Below are positions 6,628-12,636 of a DNA stretch of 12,636 bases, piece by piece (position 1 is the first letter of the stretch; each line of letters starts with the position of its first letter). Under the pieces are notes generated by a model that had not been told where the DNA came from, did not search any database, and was given only the letters and a program-made list of their open reading frames with translations. Both the position numbers and the translations under genes were made by a program. The stretch is from RQOF01 sp964461135 (GTDB lineage: Bacteria > Calditrichota > Calditrichia > RBG-13-44-9): the NCBI GenBank assembly GCA_964461135.1, contig CAYWTB010000118.1:1-12636 (forward strand), in the 5' to 3' direction.

Positions 6628-7635
6628 ATGAGTGATTTTACCCTTTTGCAAAAAATAGACATTCATGTACATGTAAATTCCATTAATACAGCATTTCTTG
6701 AACAAGCCAGGGTTGACAATTTTAAACTCTTAACCATTAATGTGGCGTACCCCGGATTTCCCCCTCTGGAGGAACAGCAGGAAATTGCAGTAGCACTTAT
6801 GAAAACCTTTCCGGAACTAATTACTTATGCTTCGACTTTCCCGATGACCGGCTGGGATGAACCGGACTGGGCGGAAAGAACCATTTATGACCTGGACAAA
6901 ACCTTTACTAAAGGCGCCATTGCTGTGAAGGTCTGGAAAAATATCGGGATGGAATTCCGTGATAAAAATTATAAGCTGGTAATGATTGATGATCCCGGTT
7001 TTGATTCCATATTACTGCACCTGCGGGAGAAAAAAATTCCGTTAATAGGACACCTGGGTGAACCCAAAAACTGCTGGCTGCCGGTTGATAGTATGACCGT
7101 TAATACTGACAAAGAATATTACAGGCAGCATCCGCAATATCATATGTTTAAACATCCGGAGTTACCATCATATGAGGAACAACTGGCGGTGCGGGACCGC
7201 ATGCTGGAGAAAAATACGGAATTGCAATTCCTGGCATCCCACCTGGCCAGCCTGGAATGGAATGTAGATGAAGTTGCTAAATTCCTGGACAAATTTCCGG
7301 CCGTAAGTGTAGATTTGGCGGAACGGATGGGACACCTGCAATACCAGTCCCGGTATAATCGGGAAAAAGTCCGGGAGTTTTTTATCAGATATCAGGATAG
7401 AATTCTCTATGCTACCGATCTGACTGTGGCTCCCGAAGCAAATCCTGAAGAGTGTGCCAGAGCAGCCCACAAAAAATGGCTGGAAGACTGGAATTATTTG
7501 AATTCTGATTTCACAATGCAGGTACCGGAATTGGATGAACCGGTTAAGGGATTAACCTTGCCGAAAGAGGTGGTGGAAAAGATTTACCGTTTAAATGCTG
7601 AGAAGCTATTTCCATCCGCCTGGAAGGAAAATTAA
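6628..7635 (+). CDS. Amidohydrolase without signal peptide (A3), paralogue of A2
   Basis: This is a 335-residue amidohydrolase 2 type metal hydrolase. It begins directly with the catalytic domain: H13 and H15 in DIHVHVN, then H142 in IGHLGEP, H205 in ASHLASLEW and D264 in YATDLT, plus K101 and K104 in AVKVWKN. Ligand spacing is identical to A2, with a constant offset of 31 residues. Unlike A2 it has no signal peptide, and the frame is closed upstream by TGA 6604, so no longer in-frame start is possible. ATG 6628 overlaps the stop of a six-codon frame (ATGA), and AAGAAGG at 6594-6600 serves that upstream ATG better, suggesting translational coupling. As read, the enzyme is cytoplasmic while its neighbours are exported. 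The gene is 22 bases from the phosphoesterase. Shared substrate chemistry with A2 is likely but unproven. Confidence 0.88.
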   Translation: MSDFTLLQKIDIHVHVNSINTAFLEQARVDNFKLLTINVAYPGFPPLEEQQEIAVALMKTFPELITYASTFPMTGWDEPDWAERTIYDLDKTFTKGAIAVKVWKNIGMEFRDKNYKLVMIDDPGFDSILLHLREKKIPLIGHLGEPKNCWLPVDSMTVNTDKEYYRQHPQYHMFKHPELPSYEEQLAVRDRMLEKNTELQFLASHLASLEWNVDEVAKFLDKFPAVSVDLAERMGHLQYQSRYNREKVREFFIRYQDRILYATDLTVAPEANPEECARAAHKKWLEDWNYLNSDFTMQVPELDEPVKGLTLPKEVVEKIYRLNAEKLFPSAWKEN

Positions 7636-7657
7636 CAAATTTTAGAGGAATGAAATA

Positions 7658-9226
7658 ATGCTGGGAAATCACGTGAAGATAAAAGGTTTTTCCAAAACAA
7701 CCATCCTGTTTCTGATAGGGTTGTTTCAGATACCCTTAATATCCCAAACCGTCATTAAGGGTCCTTATCTACTGACACCTCAAAAAACCATAGTATCAAT
7801 TCTTTGGGAAACGGATATGCCGGTAAAAGGGACAGTTTTTTTAGGCGAGGGAGAAACTTTCCGGTCCCACATTGAAGGAATGCTTCTGGGTGACAGAAAC
7901 GGAGGTTACCTTTATCAGGTATCAATTTCTGGTCTTAAACCGGGTCATGAATATTATTACCGGCTGGATACAGAAAAAAAACCCGGATCAATTCATCATT
8001 TCAGTACCGCTCCGGAAGATGGCTCTTCACTGAGTTTTGTGGCCATGGGGGACAGTCGCTCCAATCCGGACATATTCCGGCAAATTAGTGAGCAGGTGAA
8101 CAAACTGAATCCCGATGTAATAATCAGCATGGGAGACCTGGTAGCCGACGGGGGAAATTACCCGCAATGGGAAAAATTCTACTTTACACCGGCAGCAGAT
8201 GTTATTGACCACATCCCCCTCATTTCTACCCTGGGTGATCACGAAGGCGGCCACGACAACGGAGAACTATTTCGCTATTACCTGCACCCCGGAATGAAAA
8301 CAGAGCAACTGTGGTTCGCTTTTGATTATGGCCCGGCACATTTTGTCTCTCTGGACTACCGCTATCCGGATAATCCGGAAATGATAGACTGGTTTAGAAA
8401 TGACATGTCCAATTCAGCGGCAAAATGGAAGTTTGTTTACATGCATCGTCCCTGTTATAATCTGGGCGGGCACCGTTCCGCCTGGGGGAAAGGAGTATGG
8501 CCGGAGTTATTCCGTCAGTATAAAGTGGATATGGTGTTTGCAGGACATTCCCATGAATACGAACGGTTTTACCCGGTCCGGCCGGAACAGGAACCGGATA
8601 GCTGGCCGGTGACCTATATAACAACCGGCGGGGCAGGGGCCGGACTTTATGATGTAATCTCCAATCGTTTACTGGCGGAAGCACAATCGGTGAATCATTT
8701 CCTGCTAGTAAAAATTTCCGGTGATTCGCTTTTCCTTACCGCCCATAAAATGGATAATTCAATTTTCGATTCTCTATCCATTGTCAAACATGATGGCATG
8801 CCCGACCGGAATTATCTGGAAATGACTAAACCGCAGGAGCAGTTGGATCTGGTCAGTATGTTTGCCCGGGCCATTTCGTTCAGCATATCAAACCTGCCAG
8901 TGGATTCCCGTTCAGCAAAAAAATATATAAGACTGGCATCGGATTTTAATCAGAAAATTCCCTTTGAGATAAAGCTATCTGATTCGTCCGAGGCTTTTTA
9001 CAGGATGAAACCAATATCTGGGATGCTTGAACCTGCCATTCCTTTGCAGCCAACAATCGAAATTTTCCGGAGTGGCGATATGATTATTTCCCAATGGGGA
9101 GATATAAGTCCTGAATTGCGGTTGTCTGCGAATTTTACTACGGTGTACGGCGAAGAATCAGTAAAAGGTGCCAGCATCGAATACTTGCCTACTAAAGAGA
9201 ATAAAGTCTATGAAGATCAATATTAA
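7658..9226 (+). CDS. Purple-acid-phosphatase-like metallophosphoesterase, exported (P)
   Basis: This is a 522-residue calcineurin-like phosphoesterase, probably removing phosphate from an organic ester outside the cytoplasm. A signal peptide covers about residues 1-30 (cleavage near ISQ/T). A fibronectin-type PAP N-terminal domain (about 32-115) follows, beginning VIKGPYL. The catalytic domain shows the motifs in order: MGDSR (D132), MGDLVADG (D160), GDHE (D194, H195), MHRP (H263) and AGHSHEYER (H297, H299). The third motif is normally GNHE; the metal-ligand Asn is Asp here. About 130 residues after the catalytic domain match nothing I recognise. TAGAGGA at 7643-7649 precedes the ATG. It lies within the second amidohydrolase/GH36 unit, 22 and 33 bases from its neighbours, so it is an operon member. 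The substrate could be a sugar phosphate, a phosphorylated glycan or a diester. Confidence 0.9.
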   Translation: MLGNHVKIKGFSKTTILFLIGLFQIPLISQTVIKGPYLLTPQKTIVSILWETDMPVKGTVFLGEGETFRSHIEGMLLGDRNGGYLYQVSISGLKPGHEYYYRLDTEKKPGSIHHFSTAPEDGSSLSFVAMGDSRSNPDIFRQISEQVNKLNPDVIISMGDLVADGGNYPQWEKFYFTPAADVIDHIPLISTLGDHEGGHDNGELFRYYLHPGMKTEQLWFAFDYGPAHFVSLDYRYPDNPEMIDWFRNDMSNSAAKWKFVYMHRPCYNLGGHRSAWGKGVWPELFRQYKVDMVFAGHSHEYERFYPVRPEQEPDSWPVTYITTGGAGAGLYDVISNRLLAEAQSVNHFLLVKISGDSLFLTAHKMDNSIFDSLSIVKHDGMPDRNYLEMTKPQEQLDLVSMFARAISFSISNLPVDSRSAKKYIRLASDFNQKIPFEIKLSDSSEAFYRMKPISGMLEPAIPLQPTIEIFRSGDMIISQWGDISPELRLSANFTTVYGEESVKGASIEYLPTKENKVYEDQY

Positions 9227-9245
9227 AAACTGAACAGTTTCTTTT
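9227..9245 (+). repeat. Short palindrome between phosphoesterase and GH36-like gene
   Basis: AAACTG (9227-9232) is followed by two bases and its reverse complement CAGTTT (9235-9240), then CTTTT. As RNA it could form a five-pair stem with a GAAC loop plus a U-rich tail, starting right after the stop codon. The low GC stem makes it a weak terminator or attenuator at best; it may instead be an mRNA-processing or stability element. Confidence 0.3.
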
Positions 9246-9259
9246 AAAATGGAGGAATT

Positions 9260-11323
9260 ATGAAATATAAAATTTCCGGAATAGTCATTTTAATATTACT
9301 GGTATCTATCCTTGCTCTGGAAATGATATCCTGCAGCGGATTAGGAAGTACGGCTCAGGTCAAAGGAAAGAATATTACCATCCAGTTTGACAAAAAGCTG
9401 GGCAGCCGTGTTCTGGCCAACTTTGACGGGAGAACGATTCAGCTGGGTGAGTATCAGCAAACCGAGTTTTTAACCGTGAATGGTCAGGACATTCAAAATT
9501 TTTTAATGAGCGGTCATTCACAACAGAAATTAACAGCCGAAGAAGGTGCTGGAAAAGTAGTTAGCCTGACAGGCAAAGCCGGCGACCTTGAAAAAAAAGT
9601 AGAAGTAACGGTTTATGATGAATTTCCTGACATGGCAATTTATCGGGTGGTTTATGCCAACAAAGGAGAAACAGTTCTTCATGTGGATCGCTGGGTGAAC
9701 AATCGTTATAGTATTTCTGCACAACCCGGTACTACGGGGCAACCGGTATTCTGGTCTTTTCAGAGCGGTTCCTATGAAAAACGTCCCGATTGGGTGTTAC
9801 CTCTGAAAGAAGGGTTTAGTCAGAAAAATTATATGGGGATGAATGCCAGTGATTATGGAGGCGGAACTCCGGTAGTGGATGTATGGCGTCGGGATGCCGG
9901 TATCGGTGTCGGCCATGTGGAATTGGTGCCCAAACTGGTTTCCCTTCCGGTGAGTATGCCCGCAGCAAATCAGGCAGAATTGGGTGTGGAATACCAGGTC
10001 AATACTGAATTGAAACCGGGTGAAAGCCTGGAAACTTTCCGTACTTTTGTGGGTGTTCACCGGGGTGACTATTTTAAAACGCTGCAGGAATATCGCCGTT
10101 TCATGATAAAAGCGGGAATACATTTTGACCAGACGCCCCAGACCTCCTATGAGCCCATCTGGTGTGCCTGGGGTTTTCGGCGTGATTTTACTATCGATCA
10201 GATTTACAATGCTCTTCCCGAAGTCAAGAAGCTTGGTTATAAATGGGCGGTTCTGGATGATGGATGGCAAACCGCGGAAGGTGACTGGTATTTACAGAAG
10301 AGCAAATTTCCCCGGGGTGATGCTGATATGAAAAAGCTGGTGGATAAGATTCATTCATACGGATTGAAAGCAAAATTGTGGTGGACACCGCTGGCTGTTG
10401 ATCCCGGAACCGATCTGATTAAACAGCATCCGGATTATTTATTATTGAATAAAGATGGTTCCAAACAGGATATCAGCTGGTGGGATTCCTATTACATGTG
10501 TCCTGCTTATGCACCGGTGCAGGAATATACGCGAAAGGAGGTGGAAAAATTCATCGGGGAATGGGGATATGACGGTCTAAAAATAGACGGCCAGCATTTG
10601 AATGCGGCGCCTCCCTGCTACAATCCTGCTCATAACCATCGTAGTCCCGAGGAAGCGTTTGAAAAAATTCCGGATTTCTTTAAAGTCATTTATGATGCGG
10701 CACTTACCATAAAACCTGATGCGGTGGTCGAAATTTGTCCCTGTGGTACCGCTTATTCCTTTTTCACCATGCCATTCATGAACCAGTCTGTTGCATCTGA
10801 TCCGGAGAGCTCCTGGCAGATTCGCCTAAAAGGAAAAACATTTAAAGCATTGATGGGACCGTCAGCGCCTTATTACGGCGATCATGTTGAGCTAAGTGAC
10901 GGTAAAGATGATTTTGCCTCTTCAGTGGGAGTCGGAGCTGTTATCGGGACCAAGTTTACCTGGCCAGTGGGCTCCATGAAGAAATCCAGAGTTGATCTGA
11001 CCCCGGAAAAGGAAAAAGCATGGCAAAAATGGCTGGATATATATGAGGCCAATATGCTGCCTACCGGGGAGTATATGGGAACACTGTATGATCTCGGTTT
11101 TGACCGGCCCGAGACGCATGCCATTAAAAAGGATAATAAAATGTATTATGCCTTTTATGCGGACTCTTATACTGGCAATGTCGAATTGCGAGGACTGGCA
11201 AGCCGGAGCTACAAAGTAGTGGATTATGAAAATGAAAAAGAATATGGCACTGTCCGGGGTCCCGTCGCTACCATTCCGGTTGAATTTACAAAACACCGCC
11301 TGCTGGTTCTGATTCCGGAATAG
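9260..11323 (+). CDS. GH36-like glycosidase lipoprotein (G2)
   Basis: This is a 687-residue paralogue of the 4229 product with the same order: N-terminal beta-sandwich (about 30-290), TIM barrel (about 295-575) and C-terminal beta domain. The export signal ends MISCSG, a lipobox with a slightly unusual Met at -3 (Cys25). The catalytic segments are closer to family 36 consensus than in G1: VLDDGW (Asp333, Asp334), nucleophile Asp443 in GLKIDG and acid/base Asp514 in VASDPESS. It shares the PPCYNPAHNH motif (451-460) and EICPCGTA (491-498) with G1. GGAGG at 9251-9255 gives the ATG start. Expected activity is retaining hydrolysis of an alpha-linked sugar, by default alpha-galactoside, but family 36 and its relatives hold other specificities. 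It follows the phosphoesterase by 33 bases and ends the compact part of the cluster. Confidence 0.85.
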   Translation: MKYKISGIVILILLVSILALEMISCSGLGSTAQVKGKNITIQFDKKLGSRVLANFDGRTIQLGEYQQTEFLTVNGQDIQNFLMSGHSQQKLTAEEGAGKVVSLTGKAGDLEKKVEVTVYDEFPDMAIYRVVYANKGETVLHVDRWVNNRYSISAQPGTTGQPVFWSFQSGSYEKRPDWVLPLKEGFSQKNYMGMNASDYGGGTPVVDVWRRDAGIGVGHVELVPKLVSLPVSMPAANQAELGVEYQVNTELKPGESLETFRTFVGVHRGDYFKTLQEYRRFMIKAGIHFDQTPQTSYEPIWCAWGFRRDFTIDQIYNALPEVKKLGYKWAVLDDGWQTAEGDWYLQKSKFPRGDADMKKLVDKIHSYGLKAKLWWTPLAVDPGTDLIKQHPDYLLLNKDGSKQDISWWDSYYMCPAYAPVQEYTRKEVEKFIGEWGYDGLKIDGQHLNAAPPCYNPAHNHRSPEEAFEKIPDFFKVIYDAALTIKPDAVVEICPCGTAYSFFTMPFMNQSVASDPESSWQIRLKGKTFKALMGPSAPYYGDHVELSDGKDDFASSVGVGAVIGTKFTWPVGSMKKSRVDLTPEKEKAWQKWLDIYEANMLPTGEYMGTLYDLGFDRPETHAIKKDNKMYYAFYADSYTGNVELRGLASRSYKVVDYENEKEYGTVRGPVATIPVEFTKHRLLVLIPE

Positions 11324-11518
11324 GATGGGGGATTAACCGGGTATCCGGTGAAGATTCAAAATGCCCGTTTCTTTAATGCACTCTCAGAGGTATGAATTTT
11401 CAAATTTCGAGGGATAATTTTTAACCGATAAACCTGCAGTGTGGAGAAACGGGGAACAGCTAAGAATGACTGTTAAAAAAGCTAAAATTATCAACTTTAA
11501 TTATGAGGAGGCAATCCA
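11324..11518. other. 195-base spacer before the Tat-leader gene
   Basis: No supported gene is present. A small hairpin, ACCGG (11336-11340) with CCGGT (11345-11349), follows the previous stop but lacks a T-run, so it is not a convincing terminator. An 18-codon frame from ATG 11361 to 11417 has only a weak upstream GGTGAAG and no recognisable product. The 3' end is AT-rich (about 11462-11500) before the ribosome-binding site, leaving room for a separate promoter. Confidence 0.5.
11506..11511 (+). promoter_or_regulatory. Consensus Shine-Dalgarno for ATG 11519
   Basis: A perfect AGGAGG lies seven bases before ATG 11519. It fixes the start so that the twin-arginine motif is at residues 3-4. Confidence 0.8.
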
Positions 11519-12598
11519 ATGGACCGGCGCACCTTTTTAAAAACCGGCGGGGCTGCGGCTTTAACCGGCATCGCAATTAAAAATGCTCATGGATTTATTC
11601 CTGCACACAACTGGGATAAATATGATTTTGGTTCGGGACCGCCGGTGAAAGACCGTTTGAACCAGGGTCCTTTCCCCCAGTACCCCCCGGAATTAGTGCT
11701 CCCGGGGAGCGACGTGGAAATGGCCACCACACCTTCCCAAGACATAGTGCTCAATTACGGAATGGGGCTTGTGGTTTATATATCCGGCGATCTGGGTCCC
11801 CCCAAAATAGAAGGTGAATCACTGGAAAAATCGCTGGAAGACCTGGTAAAACTGCCCTTTGCCCAGAAGATTTACATCCGGCCCAACTGGCGGGACATTC
11901 AAAAACGACCCGGCAAACTGGATTTCCCGGAATACTGGAAAATTACCTTCGACCTGGCCAAAAAATACAATAAACGGGTGGGCTTTCGCATTATGCTGGA
12001 AAATCCTGATTTTCCGGAACCGGGAATGCCTGAATTCCTGATGGATAAGGTACCCTATGTTAAGCTGAAAGGAGAATGGCGCGTCAATCCCGCAAGCGTC
12101 CGGGCTAAAAAGGACCACGCTATGCCCCGTTATGATTATCCGGCTTATCAGGAAGCCTTCCGTGAACTGAATGCGCTACTGGCGGAGGAGCTGAACGGTA
12201 GTCCGCTGGTGGAATACATAGACACATTTATGTATGGTTTCTGGGGAGAAGGACATACCTGGCCGTATGAGGGAAATCCATTTCCGGATAACCTTATTGC
12301 TGAACAAACATTTGTAAAAATGTGGGAAACTCAGCAGGAGTTCTGGACTAAAACGCCGCTGGCCACTAATACCCAGCCTGATTTCAGCCTGGTGGGAAAT
12401 TCAGAACTGGTTGACCGTACGATTCGATCATACAACTGGCTTCGCACCGATACGATTTTTATTGAGAACATGCAGATTGAATCGTTGAGTAATCGGCCTC
12501 CCTGGATTGGGGCAATTTGTGAGGTGGGGATGACTACTGGGGAACCGAAAGCCCTGCACATGGTAGAGGGAGTAACTTATACTATTCTTTTACAGTAA
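11519..12598 (+). CDS. Tat-exported, putative glycosidase-like barrel protein, possibly C-terminally truncated (H)
   Basis: The 359-residue product starts with a twin-arginine leader, DRRTFLK (residues 2-8), followed by an alanine/glycine-rich hydrophobic stretch, so it is probably exported folded. The body resembles TIM-barrel proteins of the GH42/DUF4832 kind: an early strand (VVYISG), PNWRDIQKRPGKLDF, and MYGFWGEGHTWP, whose Glu244 and His246 sit where related proteins carry a GEWH-type motif with a candidate acid/base. A later acidic position, Glu335 in ICEVGM, could be a second catalytic residue. The assignment rests on motif memory and is tentative. The reading frame ends abruptly after VEGVTYTILLQ, soon after Glu335, where I would expect more barrel and a C-terminal part. 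The 38 bases that remain cannot show whether this is a natural end, a frameshift or a deletion. Confidence 0.62.
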   Translation: MDRRTFLKTGGAAALTGIAIKNAHGFIPAHNWDKYDFGSGPPVKDRLNQGPFPQYPPELVLPGSDVEMATTPSQDIVLNYGMGLVVYISGDLGPPKIEGESLEKSLEDLVKLPFAQKIYIRPNWRDIQKRPGKLDFPEYWKITFDLAKKYNKRVGFRIMLENPDFPEPGMPEFLMDKVPYVKLKGEWRVNPASVRAKKDHAMPRYDYPAYQEAFRELNALLAEELNGSPLVEYIDTFMYGFWGEGHTWPYEGNPFPDNLIAEQTFVKMWETQQEFWTKTPLATNTQPDFSLVGNSELVDRTIRSYNWLRTDTIFIENMQIESLSNRPPWIGAICEVGMTTGEPKALHMVEGVTYTILLQ

Positions 12599-12636
12599 AA
12601 AGCGATTTCAAAAATTCCGATTCAATAAAAACAACA

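Noticed and set aside
9797..10270. Reverse-strand frame of 157 residues inside G2
   Set aside because: It is antisense to conserved glycosidase sequence, and no motif is recognisable.
11336..11349. ACCGG/CCGGT hairpin after G2 as a terminator
   Set aside because: Only five base pairs and no T-run follows.

Overview
The window carries eight genes, all on the + strand, and reads as part of a carbohydrate- or glycoconjugate-utilisation locus. I see no RNA gene, transposase, CRISPR array, transporter, SusC/SusD pair or regulator. Export signals dominate: one cleavable signal peptide, three lipoprotein-type N-termini, one probable secreted phosphoesterase and one twin-arginine (Tat) leader. The organism is therefore a diderm bacterium. 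Protein style and moderate-to-low GC suggest the FCB superphylum, but the clear Shine-Dalgarno sequences before most genes are unlike typical Bacteroidota. A related phylum (Calditrichota/Marinimicrobiota-like) is a guess, not a demonstration.

Layout. Positions 91-1587 encode an FGGY sugar kinase. A 215-base AT-rich spacer follows, with a perfect 10+10 inverted repeat, a likely operator or promoter region. Next come exported amidohydrolase A1 (1803-2915), lipoprotein amidohydrolase A2 (2936-4042), GH36-like lipoprotein G1 (4229-6490), amidohydrolase A3 without a signal peptide (6628-7635), purple-acid-phosphatase-like phosphoesterase P (7658-9226), GH36-like lipoprotein G2 (9260-11323) and a Tat-leader protein H (11519-12598). 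A1-A2 and A3-P-G2 are tightly packed (20-33 bases apart). The spacers before G1, A3 and H are 137-195 bases.

A2 and A3 are close ungapped paralogues, and G1 and G2 are paralogues, so an amidohydrolase plus glycosidase unit appears twice, with P inside the second copy. A plausible but unproven scheme: the envelope GH36-like enzymes release a sugar from an unusual glycoside, the amidohydrolases open a lactone, ester or amide on the substrate, P removes phosphate, and the kinase phosphorylates the imported sugar. Several details look like recent remodelling: tandem signal sequences on G1, loss of the signal peptide on A3 beside an orphan ribosome-binding site, and a left-to-right rise in GC.
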